Shown: positions 15,117 through 22,117 of the stretch, in pieces
How the letters are laid out: each line of letters opens with the position of its first letter
Numbering within the stretch: the stretch's first letter is position 1
Origin: JAGORY01 sp964517585
GTDB lineage: Bacteria; Patescibacteriota; Gracilibacteria; Peribacterales; Peribacteraceae
NCBI GenBank assembly: GCA_964517585.1
Contig: CAZFCB010000022.1
Span: forward strand, 1-22,364
Length of the DNA: 22,364 nucleotides
Direction of reading: 5' to 3'
Translations under genes and position numbers: made by a program
The notes under the pieces: model-generated
The model's input: the letters and a program-made list of their open reading frames with translations, nothing else
Databases searched by the model: none
What the model was told of the DNA's origin: nothing

Positions 15117-15150
15117 ATATTGTAGCATAGATGAGCCACTTTCACAATAT
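15117..15150. promoter_or_regulatory. Divergent promoter region between the response regulator and purH
   Basis: Minus strand: TTGTGA (15142-15147), 17 bases, TACAAT (15119-15124) with an extended TGC, for the response regulator. Plus strand: TTGTAG (15120-15125), 17 bases, CACAAT (15143-15148), for purH. The two promoters overlap almost completely because ATATTGT (15117-15123) and ACAATAT (15144-15150) form an inverted repeat, so polymerases would compete. The minus promoter is the more convincing one. Confidence 0.45.
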
Positions 15151-15175
15151 CCACCGATGCAGGTAGACTCGGTTC

Positions 15176-16720
15176 GTGCAAACCCCCCACAAAAAGCGTG
15201 CTCTGCTCTCGGTGGCTGATAAAGACGGCATCATTGAATTTGCGCGAGTACTGCATGATGCTGGCTTTGAGATCATTTCTACCGGAGGAACCGAAAAAGC
15301 TCTCAAAGATGCTGGTATTCCCGTCGTGTCCGCTGAAACAGTGACGGGCTTTCCAGAGGCGTTCGGTGGTCGAGTGAAGACGATGCATCCACTCATTATG
15401 GGTGGTGTGCTCTTTAAGAGAGATGACAAATCGCAGGTGTCTGAAGCAGAAAAACTCGGCATCTTTCCGATCGACATCATCGTTGTGAATCTCTACCCGT
15501 TTGCGAGTACGATCCAGAAAATTGGCTTTACCGCTGAGCCTGGGAAGCCGCTTCCCGATGCGGCAATCGAGCAGATCGATATTGGGGGACCGACACTCAT
15601 TCGAAGTGGTGCAAAAAATCACACGTCAGTCACGGTTGTTTGTAACCCTAGTGACTATCCACTTATTGCCGAGCAGATCAAAAAAACTGGGCAAACGACC
15701 ATCGAACTTCGGCGGGAACTTGCGGCAAAATCTTTTCTCCATACGTGTGTATACGATGCATTTATTGCAGAACAAATGTCTGGAGGAACGGCCGATGATG
15801 TCCTGTTGACTGATGGACGAATACTGCGGTACGGAGAAAATCCGCACCAGTGGGGGAAATTTTTTGAGATTCATGGAACGCATCAGCAGCGCTGGAAACA
15901 GCTCCAGGGAAAGGAATTAAGTTATTTGAACTTGCTCGATGGTGATGCAGCATGGCGCATGGTGTGTGAATTTGAGGAGCCAACGACGGTCATGGTGAAG
16001 CACGCAAATCCGAGCGGCATTGCCTCGGATGCGACCATCGAGAATGCGTTCCAAAAAGCATATGACACAGACAGGCTGTCAGCATTTGGTGTCATCATTG
16101 CTCTCAACCGGCCGTGCACAAAAACTGTAGCCGAAAAAATAATAGACCAGAAAATTTTTGTCGAAGTTATTCTTGCTCCGACTTTTGATCATGACGCCAT
16201 CGCGCTACTCGTCTCCAAGCCAAATATTCGGCTCCTCTCGATGGGTGACACACGATTTTCCGAAAACGTCGTCTACCGATCTGCATTCGGCGGTATGCTC
16301 GTTCAAAATGACGATGTTCGTGTACTGACACAAAAAGATTTGACGTGCGTTACCAAGTTGCAGCCTACGGACGCCGTGATGCGTGATCTTCTGTTTGCTT
16401 GGAAAGTCGTGAAGCACGCAAAATCCAATGCGATTGTTCTTGCAAAAGATGCGACGACGGTTGGCATTGGCTGCGGACAGACGAGCCGAGTTGATTCCAC
16501 ATGGATTGCGCTTAAAAGAGCAGGTGAACAAGCCAAAAACTCCGTGCTTGCGTCGGATGCATTCTTCCCTTTTTCGGATGCCATTGAAGAGGCAGCAAAG
16601 CAGGGGATTTCGGCAATCATTCAACCTGGCGGTTCTATTCGCGATGAAGAAGTATTCAAGCGTGCGGATGATCTAGGACTCATCATGGTGCTCACGGGAG
16701 TGCGAGCGTTTCGGCACTAA
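15176..16720 (+). CDS. purH: Bifunctional AICAR transformylase/IMP cyclohydrolase
   Basis: A 514-residue enzyme for the last two steps of purine synthesis: AICAR to FAICAR with 10-formyl-THF, then closure to IMP. The MGS-like cyclohydrolase domain (7-150) has ALLSVADK, ISTGGTEKAL and GGRVKTMHP. The transformylase domain has LRYGENPHQ (217-225), the catalytic Lys-His pair K275-H276 in KHANPSG (usually KHANPCG), GIGCGQTSRVDS and SDAFFPFSD. The end reads RAFRH where RHFRH is common. Length is near the usual 515-530. The start is GTG at 15176; no in-frame ATG lies between it and the conserved region. It is followed after 12 bases by the nuclease gene, probably in one operon. Other purine genes are not in the window. 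Confidence 0.97.
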   Translation: MQTPHKKRALLSVADKDGIIEFARVLHDAGFEIISTGGTEKALKDAGIPVVSAETVTGFPEAFGGRVKTMHPLIMGGVLFKRDDKSQVSEAEKLGIFPIDIIVVNLYPFASTIQKIGFTAEPGKPLPDAAIEQIDIGGPTLIRSGAKNHTSVTVVCNPSDYPLIAEQIKKTGQTTIELRRELAAKSFLHTCVYDAFIAEQMSGGTADDVLLTDGRILRYGENPHQWGKFFEIHGTHQQRWKQLQGKELSYLNLLDGDAAWRMVCEFEEPTTVMVKHANPSGIASDATIENAFQKAYDTDRLSAFGVIIALNRPCTKTVAEKIIDQKIFVEVILAPTFDHDAIALLVSKPNIRLLSMGDTRFSENVVYRSAFGGMLVQNDDVRVLTQKDLTCVTKLQPTDAVMRDLLFAWKVVKHAKSNAIVLAKDATTVGIGCGQTSRVDSTWIALKRAGEQAKNSVLASDAFFPFSDAIEEAAKQGISAIIQPGGSIRDEEVFKRADDLGLIMVLTGVRAFRH

Positions 16721-16732
16721 TCTTTTACATTC

Positions 16733-17308
16733 ATGAAAAAATTCGGACTCGTTTTCTGCGGCTTCGTTCTCGGGGCGATGGTCATGATTGTGTTTATCCC
16801 AAGGTTTTCTCTTCGGGGTTACACCGTTGATACCATGAGCAGAGTTCCGGGAGCTCAAACAACATCGTCTTCTTCATCGTCTGTCTTTTTACAGACTACT
16901 GCACAGTATTCAGTTCTGCACATTGTCGATGGCGACACAATTGATGTTCAGGCTGCTGATGGCGTGGTTCAGCGTGTCCGATTCATCGGTATCGATACTC
17001 CGGAGACCGTTGATTCTCGTAAAAATGTGCAGTGTTACGGCACGGAATCCAGCGACCGCATGAAAGTATTACTCTCTGGAAAATCTGTCACACTTGTCTC
17101 AAAACCAGATGAAGATACAGACTCCTATGGCCGACTACTCCGCTACGTTTTTCTCGGAGAAGAGGACATCGGATCTCTGATGCTTCGAGAAGGATATGCC
17201 GTTAGTCTTTGTAAAAAATTTCCACATCCGAAGTGTGATTCATACGATGCCTTAGAGCAAAAAGCGAGGTCATTGCAACTCGGTCGGTGGGCTGCATGTG
17301 CAAAATAG
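16733..17308 (+). CDS. Staphylococcal-type thermonuclease (SNase family), membrane-anchored or secreted
   Basis: A 191-residue calcium-dependent phosphodiesterase-type nuclease. The N-terminal hydrophobic segment (5-24) is a signal peptide or anchor, followed by a serine-rich spacer (44-50). The SNase fold covers about 58-190, with VDGDT (65-69), R83 and E91 in RFIGIDTPE, and R134 in YGRLLRY, matching the catalytic Arg-Glu-Arg set. Cysteines near 101, 160, 168 and 189 could form disulphides outside the membrane. A surface nuclease could supply nucleotides from external DNA, which would suit a reduced genome with a DNA-handling pilus, but that link is inference. It starts 12 bases after the purH stop. 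Confidence 0.9.
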   Translation: MKKFGLVFCGFVLGAMVMIVFIPRFSLRGYTVDTMSRVPGAQTTSSSSSSVFLQTTAQYSVLHIVDGDTIDVQAADGVVQRVRFIGIDTPETVDSRKNVQCYGTESSDRMKVLLSGKSVTLVSKPDEDTDSYGRLLRYVFLGEEDIGSLMLREGYAVSLCKKFPHPKCDSYDALEQKARSLQLGRWAACAK

Positions 17309-17359
17309 TTGATAAAAAATCACAGAGAGAGGAGCATGGTCAGTTAAGAACCGCATCAC

Positions 17360-17779
17360 GTGCCTCTTGCATTTTCTGTTTCCTGTCCGGGCAAACTAGG
17401 AGATCAGCAACCCGCTATCGAGCGGCTGAAAGAAGACCTGTCTCACAGAGAGAGGTGCATTGTTGAGACAGTCGGTTGGGTACATGGCTTCGTTGTGCGA
17501 TTGCAGGAGAGCTCACGTACAAACGTAATGGCTCTTCTTACTGCAGCGGATTGCAGTGTCATACGTGAAACGGTGCAACAATACGAGTGGCCTATTTCAG
17601 AGCATTATCAACAACCGACACTTCAGCATTGTGAGCCGTGGAATATTCCAGTGCCTGCAATGGATCAATTGCATGATCATTCTCCCGAGTCACAGATATC
17701 ACAACATGAGGATGCGTTTACTATCCCTGCCCCTGTAGACTATTGGCCAGTAAGTATTCCACTGCCGAGTGTCGCTTAA
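17360..17779 (+). CDS. Hypothetical protein
   Basis: An open frame of 139 codons beginning with GTG at 17360; no ATG is available upstream before an in-frame stop. I do not recognise a family. The first 80 residues look like a mixed alpha/beta protein (for example RLKEDLSHRE, GWVHGFVVRL), and the last 60 are rich in Pro, His and Gln. No signal peptide or membrane segment is seen. A GAGAGGAG stretch lies before an ATG at 17337 that opens only three codons (Met-Val-Ser-stop), so the real start or frame near 17337-17360 is uncertain. It lies 51 bases after the nuclease gene and ends just before a hairpin shared with the minus-strand small gene. Confidence 0.45.
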   Translation: MPLAFSVSCPGKLGDQQPAIERLKEDLSHRERCIVETVGWVHGFVVRLQESSRTNVMALLTAADCSVIRETVQQYEWPISEHYQQPTLQHCEPWNIPVPAMDQLHDHSPESQISQHEDAFTIPAPVDYWPVSIPLPSVA

Positions 17780-17780
17780 C

Positions 17781-17803
17781 AAAAAGCCTCCATGCGGAGG
17801 CTT
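17781..17803 (-). terminator. Rho-independent terminator of the 49-residue gene
   Basis: AAGCCTCC (17784-17791) and GGAGGCTT (17796-17803) form an 8-bp stem with an ATGC loop, followed on the minus strand by five T. It starts 20 bases after the minus-strand stop at 17823. On the plus strand only a broken T-rich stretch follows, so it may act weakly for the gene ending at 17779 as well. Confidence 0.8.
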
Positions 17804-17822
17804 CATGATTTCTGTGTCCGAA

Positions 17823-17972
17823 TTACATTGCGCCTCCTTCCATTTTCTTCAGAAAGCTTGTTAGAGCATTTTCTGTTTCCTTTGTGTCTACTGTTGCAAA
17901 TGGAGGTTGACCATCCAATTCTGTAGGAGGGGGAGCTAGCTTTTTTTCTGGGAATCCATCTGGTCCTGGCAT
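17823..17972 (-). CDS. Small proline-rich hypothetical protein (49 residues)
   Basis: The frame runs from ATG 17972 to TAA 17823 and codes 49 residues beginning MPGPDGFPEKKLAPPP and ending FLKKMEGGAM. I do not recognise it. The first half is Pro-rich and probably disordered; the last part (about 31-44) could form an amphipathic helix. The case that it is real is the frame together with a promoter upstream (18002-18029) and a strong terminator 20 bases downstream. It has no Shine-Dalgarno site; its leader reads TTTCTTTCCCC. A longer open frame over the same place (17803-18210) is judged a shadow because it runs through repeats and ignores these signals. Confidence 0.6.
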   Translation of the reverse strand: MPGPDGFPEKKLAPPPTELDGQPPFATVDTKETENALTSFLKKMEGGAM

Positions 17973-18001
17973 GGTTCGTTGGGGAAAGAAATACTAATTC
18001 A

Positions 18002-18029
18002 ATTATCGTCAGATTGGGGATGGTGTCAA
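18002..18029 (-). promoter_or_regulatory. Likely promoter of the 49-residue gene
   Basis: On the minus strand a consensus TTGACA (18024-18029), a 16-base spacer and GATAAT (18002-18007). It would give a leader of roughly 25 bases before the ATG at 17972. Confidence 0.5.
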
Positions 18030-18042
18030 TGAAATACTCTCT

Positions 18043-18145
18043 GTCCTTTTTTGCCCAAGCGGCAAAAAGGACCAAAAAACGCGTGTGCGCCAGTTCCCAC
18101 GGCTCGCTTCGGCGAGCCAGACCGCAGACCCCCACCGTGGCGCAC
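18043..18145. repeat. Cluster of GC-rich palindromes upstream of sufB
   Basis: There are three nested or adjacent inverted repeats. GTCC-T-run-GCC pairs with GGC-A-run-GGAC (18043-18072). GTGCGCCA (18085-18092) pairs with TGGCGCAC (18138-18145). Inside the latter is GGCTCGC-TTCG-GCGAGCC (18101-18118), a stem capped by a stable UUCG loop. CCACGG (18097-18102) can alternatively pair with CCGTGG (18135-18140). It is either a composite of small dispersed palindromes or a structured leader. A weak -10 like TAGAAT (18179-18184) lies downstream, 12 bases before sufB, so the structure would probably be outside the main sufB mRNA. Confidence 0.5.
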
Positions 18146-18196
18146 GCCGCCCTTTGGTACTTAGCAAGACAATTCCTGTAGAATGAGTTTTTACTC

Positions 18197-19675
18197 ATGT
18201 CTAAACCCATCTTCGCCCAGCCTTCGCCTCGCGACGAGGCTACGGCCGGCAGGCGGCCTCAAAAAAAAGATTCTGAAGAGGGTCAGATTTTTGCAGGATT
18301 GAATAGATCCGTCTTCGATGACGCGAATCCGTCTCCATATGCAGATGGACTTAAGAAAGGCGTGGATGAAGAGCTGGTGCGTATGATTAGTGCCGAGAAG
18401 AACGAGTCTGCGTGGATGCTTGAGCTTCGGCTTTTGTCGCTCAAAATTTTCAAAGAGAAACCGATGCCGACGTGGGGTGCGGATCTTTCGAAGCTCGATC
18501 TTGATAATATTATTTATTATGCGTCTGCTGGCGCCAAAGAAACGGATGACTGGGGTGAGGTGCCGGAGGACATTCGTAAAGTTTATGACCGCCTTGGTAT
18601 TCCTGAGGCAGAACGCAAGATGCTTGCCGGAGTCGGTGCGCAGTACGAGAGCAACATGGTGTATCACAAGCTCAAAGAGCAGTGGGAAAAACTCGGTGTT
18701 ATCTTTTTGGATATGGACAGAGCGGTGCAGGAGCACGAGACGCTCGTGAAAGAATATTTTATGAAGTGTGTTCCTGCGTCTGACCACAAATTCGCCGCAC
18801 TGCATGGTGCGGTGTGGTCAGGCGGAACGTTTCTGTATGTACCGAAGAACGTACAAATTTCAGAGCCTTTGCAGGCGTATTTTCGTATGAATGCAAAGAA
18901 CATGGGCCAGTTCGAACACACACTCATCATTGTGGAAGATGGCGCCGATGCGCACTACATCGAGGGATGCAGTGCTCCGAAATACGGATCTCAGGGTCTG
19001 CATGCAGGACTTGTCGAAATCTTCGTCAAAGAAGGCGCGAAGTGTCGCTATTCATCGGTCGAAAACTGGAGTCGTGATACGTATAACCTGAATACAAAGC
19101 GCGCGATTGTGCAGAAGGACGGTACGATGGAATGGATCGGCGGCAATATGGGTTCTGGCGTGACGATGCTCTATCCGTGTTCGGTCCTCGTCGGTGAAGG
19201 CGCACGGTGTGATCACATGGCGCTTGCGTTTGCGAACAAAGGCCAGTGGCAGGATACGGGCGCGAAGGTACTGCATATGGCGCCGCACACCAGTAGTACG
19301 GTTATGAGTAAGTCTGTGAGCAAAGACGGTGGCTGTGCCGTGTACCGTGGGCTTTTGAAGATTGCGCCACACGCCCATGACTGCACCGCAAGTGTTGAGT
19401 GTGACGCATTACTCCTTGATGAAACGAGCCGTACGGATACGATCCCCGATATTCAGGTCAGAAATAATGATGTGACCATTGCACATGAGGCGACCGTCGG
19501 GAAACTGAGTGAAGAAGATATGTTTTATCTGATGAGCCGCGGCATCTCGGAAGAAGAGGCGAGAGCAATGATCGTGAATGGCTTCATTGAGCCGATTGTG
19601 CGGCTTCTGCCACTTGAGTATGCAGTCGAAATGAATCGATTAATTGAGTTAGAGATGGAGGGGTCGGTTGGGTGA
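18197..19675 (+). CDS. sufB: Fe-S cluster assembly scaffold protein SufB
   Basis: A 492-residue SufB, full length. SufB forms the SufBC2D complex, accepts sulphur and builds the nascent Fe-S cluster. The beta-helix core carries the conserved EGCSAPKY (C258) and VECDAL (C402, at the position of the functional cysteine of E. coli SufB), plus the C-terminal helical part with HEATVGKLSEEDMFYLMSRG. Residues 8-22, near the N-terminus, are coded by a palindromic repeat (18221-18256) and look inserted. The ATG at 18197 has no Shine-Dalgarno. There is no sufC next to it; two small minus-strand genes separate it from the SufD-like gene. The stop is 1 base from the end of the convergent gene at 19677. 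Confidence 0.97.
   Translation: MSKPIFAQPSPRDEATAGRRPQKKDSEEGQIFAGLNRSVFDDANPSPYADGLKKGVDEELVRMISAEKNESAWMLELRLLSLKIFKEKPMPTWGADLSKLDLDNIIYYASAGAKETDDWGEVPEDIRKVYDRLGIPEAERKMLAGVGAQYESNMVYHKLKEQWEKLGVIFLDMDRAVQEHETLVKEYFMKCVPASDHKFAALHGAVWSGGTFLYVPKNVQISEPLQAYFRMNAKNMGQFEHTLIIVEDGADAHYIEGCSAPKYGSQGLHAGLVEIFVKEGAKCRYSSVENWSRDTYNLNTKRAIVQKDGTMEWIGGNMGSGVTMLYPCSVLVGEGARCDHMALAFANKGQWQDTGAKVLHMAPHTSSTVMSKSVSKDGGCAVYRGLLKIAPHAHDCTASVECDALLLDETSRTDTIPDIQVRNNDVTIAHEATVGKLSEEDMFYLMSRGISEEEARAMIVNGFIEPIVRLLPLEYAVEMNRLIELEMEGSVG
18221..18256 (+). repeat. Palindromic element in frame inside the sufB coding region
   Basis: CC-ttc-GCCTC, GCGAC loop, GAGGC-tac-GG, then CCGGCAGGCGG. It has the same layout as the element at 39-78 in the tRNA-like sequence. 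It codes the low-complexity Pro/Arg/Ala-rich stretch at SufB residues 9-20, before the conserved part of the protein begins, and it keeps the frame open. Confidence 0.5.
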
Positions 19676-19676
19676 C

Positions 19677-19946
19677 CTATTTTCTCTTTTGCGTTCTACC
19701 TTCACGGTGCCTTGGGCTTTGATCTGGCTTTTCTTCTGTCTTTTTTCTGCCTGGAACACCGTCTTTTCTGTCCGAAGGCTGCATTCTGCCCCGATGCCTT
19801 CTGTCACGTCCTACTCTTGCCTCGATATCGAATAGTGTTTTTATTGCATTGGGCTGCTTTCGTAGGGCGCTCTCTATGTTATCGCGAGTTAGTCGATGCA
19901 TAGAGTCTGTACTCTCTATTTCCGATGACATTTCCCCTTTTTCCAT
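19677..19946 (-). CDS. Hypothetical basic protein
   Basis: An open frame of 89 codons from ATG 19946; ATG 19931 is an alternative start. I do not recognise it. The N-terminal 45 residues could form helices (DNIESALRKQPNAIKTLFDI). The C-terminal half is very rich in Arg, Lys and Asp with no hydrophobic core, so it is probably disordered and could bind nucleic acid. It lies 17 bases after the gene at 19964-20302, on the same strand, and converges on sufB with one base between stops. Coding status is moderately supported by length and placement only. Confidence 0.45.
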   Translation of the reverse strand: MEKGEMSSEIESTDSMHRLTRDNIESALRKQPNAIKTLFDIEARVGRDRRHRGRMQPSDRKDGVPGRKKTEEKPDQSPRHREGRTQKRK

Positions 19947-19963
19947 ATCATGATTTTATACCT

Positions 19964-20302
19964 TTACGCATCCCGATCAAACAGAGTTCCCGTGTGTCCG
20001 CTGGGATCAATGGATTTATTTGTTTTTCTTGCAGCTGCAAATGCAGCACTTTGAGATGGTGTAAGGTGACTATTGTTTTGGATGAATGCGAATGTTTTAT
20101 GGAAACTGTGACGAGTGTCACCAGCAATTTTAGCTACCTCAGATATTGGTAGCGTGAAGACAGTGTCGATTTCTTTTTGCATTACTTTCCAATCAGCGTC
20201 ACTGATACCCGTTGGCCTAGGAATTACTTCAGCAGTCTCACCGGCAGCGTCTCGAATATCACGCAGTGTCTGTTTCTCCCGAGCAGTCGACGATTGATCC
20301 AT
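19964..20302 (-). CDS. Hypothetical protein between sufB and sufD
   Basis: 112 residues from ATG 20302; a GTG one codon upstream could also start. I do not recognise a family. It is hydrophilic, has no cysteine and no membrane segment, and looks mostly helical (for example MQKEIDTVFTLPISEVAKIA, TPSQSAAFAAARKT). The start lies 6 bases after the -10 of a good promoter, which suggests a leaderless mRNA and supports the gene being real. It is divergent from the sufD-like gene and probably forms an operon with the gene at 19677. An inserted accessory pair splitting a former suf operon is one reading. Confidence 0.6.
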   Translation of the reverse strand: MDQSSTAREKQTLRDIRDAAGETAEVIPRPTGISDADWKVMQKEIDTVFTLPISEVAKIAGDTRHSFHKTFAFIQNNSHLTPSQSAAFAAARKTNKSIDPSGHTGTLFDRDA

Positions 20303-20308
20303 CACTCA

Positions 20309-20337
20309 ACTATAGCATTTTTACCGATTTTCTTCAA
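20309..20337 (-). promoter_or_regulatory. Likely promoter of the small gene at 19964-20302
   Basis: On the minus strand TTGAAG (20332-20337), a 17-base spacer and TATAGT (20309-20314) with an extended TGC before it. The -10 ends 6 bases before the ATG, so transcription should start at the start codon. Confidence 0.55.
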
Positions 20338-20348
20338 TACTCCTTGTC

Positions 20349-21173
20349 ATGAATGATGATCGTACCATTCGGCAAGTGACACTTGATGCAGAGGTTACAA
20401 AAACTCCTCTTCGCATTACAGAGACCGGCAAGCATTCCCGCGTTGAGGTTACGGTTCAGCATGGAATTTCTGCCACAATCTTCGATACGAGCATATCAGA
20501 TCAGCACGAATTACACGCGACACTTGCATCCGAATCCGAGCTTCACATCATTTCACTGAGCACATGTTCCGCGAGGAAATTTACCTCGCATCTTGCCGAT
20601 GGCGCCAAGATCTTCTGGCACTGTTTTACACTTGGAGATACGCCAGCACCGCACTCGCTCGTGTCCACATGCACTGGAGCGCATGCGACTAGTGATATCG
20701 ATTGGATTTTTTCTGTTCGAGAGAAAGAACGCCAAACTGTCACTGTACGAAATATTTTTGCTGCCAACAATGGTGGCGGTGAAATCACACTCAAGGGAGT
20801 CGCACAGCAAAACGGGTTTGCAGTCTGTAACGGTATGATCGAAATAACAGAGGAGGGGACAGGGACAGATACGTATCTCACTGAAGACGTTCTGATGCTT
20901 GATGCGACGGCAAAAGTAGATGCAATCCCTGGCCTTGAAATTCGCACGAATGACGTGAAAGCGAGCCATAGTGCCACGGTGTCTCGCGTAACGGTTGAAG
21001 ATCTTTTCTACTTTCAGTCGCGTGGGATAGATTCGGAAACTGCTCGTAGAATGTATACAGAAGGGTTTCTCGGTGATCTTACAGAGCGAATTCTGGATGA
21101 TGAGATTCATGCGCAGGTGCGGGATGCGTTTGTAGGCTATTACTCCGATGGAGGTTTGTACTCAAATGCTTGA
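20349..21173 (+). CDS. sufD: SufD-like Fe-S assembly protein, short form
   Basis: A 274-residue SufB/SufD-family protein, probably the SufD partner of SufB in the SufBCD scaffold. The C-terminal signature is clear: LMLDATAKVDAIPGLEIR, then ASHSATVSRV with H207 at the place of the conserved SufD histidine, then EDLFYFQSRGI and a final helix with EGFLGD. It lacks much of the N-terminal helical domain of E. coli SufD (423 residues), but short forms with only the beta-helix and C-terminal helices exist. The start ATG at 20349 follows TTTTCTTCAATACTCC, with no Shine-Dalgarno. The end overlaps the convergent gene at 21140 by 34 bases. A second SufB copy is unlikely, since neither SufB signature cysteine (C258, C402) has an obvious counterpart. 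Confidence 0.87.
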   Translation: MNDDRTIRQVTLDAEVTKTPLRITETGKHSRVEVTVQHGISATIFDTSISDQHELHATLASESELHIISLSTCSARKFTSHLADGAKIFWHCFTLGDTPAPHSLVSTCTGAHATSDIDWIFSVREKERQTVTVRNIFAANNGGGEITLKGVAQQNGFAVCNGMIEITEEGTGTDTYLTEDVLMLDATAKVDAIPGLEIRTNDVKASHSATVSRVTVEDLFYFQSRGIDSETARRMYTEGFLGDLTERILDDEIHAQVRDAFVGYYSDGGLYSNA

Positions 21174-22102
21174 TTCCAATAATAATGCTCATGATCGCAC
21201 GGCATAGAATATTCAACATCAATACTACCCTCCGTTTTACTTGGTTTTAGGCGTACAAAATCCATGATTTGCTCTGCATGAGGAAGGGTAAAGAGTATTG
21301 GTACTCCTTGTACGTACTGATGAGTGCCAGCCCGTCCTCCCAGAACTTTGTCCAGAATTATCCGCCGAAGATCTATCGCAAAATTCATTCGCTGTTCAAC
21401 TTCTGGAACGATATTACCGTTGTCGACTTTTATAAATACTACTTCAGAGGAAGGAACGTTTTGATCGGCTTCTCCTCCGTAATCGAAATCCAAGCTTATC
21501 GTACGTTTGTGTGTCGGGTTTTCTGTGGGTGACAACAGTACTCTCGCTTGCACACGTGTTCCATCAATTATTTTAAAACTCGTCATGTCGGGCAGTTCCG
21601 AGAGATCAGGCAGTATGTAGCTATGGACGTACCCACGCAATGTTCGCCTTTGAGTCCTTTCTTCTCCGCGAAAAAAATCCGCTGAAAGAGCCTTGCGCAA
21701 CTTTTGCCAAAACTCACCCCTCTGTTCATCTGGGAGTGGTACGTGAGAGGGAAGTGCACACGTAAATTCAGCAATGCCTTCTTTATTCTCATATTCCCGA
21801 TGTGGAATGACGACTCTGACTGAGAGCTTGCCATCATCGAGCAGTTTCAATGTTGTACATTCGAGTAGTTGGCTTGCATCGGGAATAGGGAAGTCATACA
21901 TAGTGTCATCTTCGATGTGGGATATCACTTCACTCCCGATTCCCTCACACAATACCCTCCGAATGTGCGCGGCCAGTGCGTCGCGCGGTTTTCCTAATGG
22001 CGGTAGTGCATTGCCGTTCTCGAGCGTATTCATCTTCATAGTCCTACTTGCATATAGTGATAGAACAATGTTTATCTTGCCTTCAAAAAGCCCCAATACC
22101 AT
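21140..22102 (-). CDS. Unknown protein built of three repeats of one domain
   Basis: 320 residues from ATG 22102; Met at 22039 or 22033 are possible later starts. I know no family. Three copies of a domain of about 80 residues can be aligned by eye at roughly 40-118, 130-210 and 238-318. Each has an N-terminal helix (HIRRVL, KLRKAL, DLRRII), a variable loop, a central motif (PIPDASQL, ILPDLSEL, TLPHAEQI) and two or three strands ending with an aromatic-rich strand (AEFTC, LDFDY, AFEYK). It has no signal peptide, no membrane segment and few cysteines, so it is probably cytoplasmic. The alternating helix and strand pattern suggests a small alpha/beta fold in tandem. A near-consensus promoter precedes it. 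The 3' end overlaps the SufD-like gene by 34 bases. Confidence 0.78.
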   Translation of the reverse strand: MVLGLFEGKINIVLSLYASRTMKMNTLENGNALPPLGKPRDALAAHIRRVLCEGIGSEVISHIEDDTMYDFPIPDASQLLECTTLKLLDDGKLSVRVVIPHREYENKEGIAEFTCALPSHVPLPDEQRGEFWQKLRKALSADFFRGEERTQRRTLRGYVHSYILPDLSELPDMTSFKIIDGTRVQARVLLSPTENPTHKRTISLDFDYGGEADQNVPSSEVVFIKVDNGNIVPEVEQRMNFAIDLRRIILDKVLGGRAGTHQYVQGVPILFTLPHAEQIMDFVRLKPSKTEGSIDVEYSMPCDHEHYYWNQAFEYKPPSE

Positions 22103-22117
22103 GAATACTGATTCATG

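Noticed and set aside
14632..15219. Plus-strand open frame of 195 codons
   Set aside because: It is antisense to the response regulator and runs into the purH start; composition is unlike a normal protein.
17803..18210. Minus-strand open frame of 135 codons
   Set aside because: It crosses the palindrome cluster, has no family resemblance, starts next to the sufB start and conflicts with the better supported 49-residue gene in another frame.
18191..18805. Minus-strand open frame of 204 codons opposite sufB
   Set aside because: It is a shadow of sufB, which has unmistakable family motifs.
20553..21110. Minus-strand open frame of 185 codons opposite sufD
   Set aside because: It is a shadow of the sufD-like gene; no family motif and no promoter seen.
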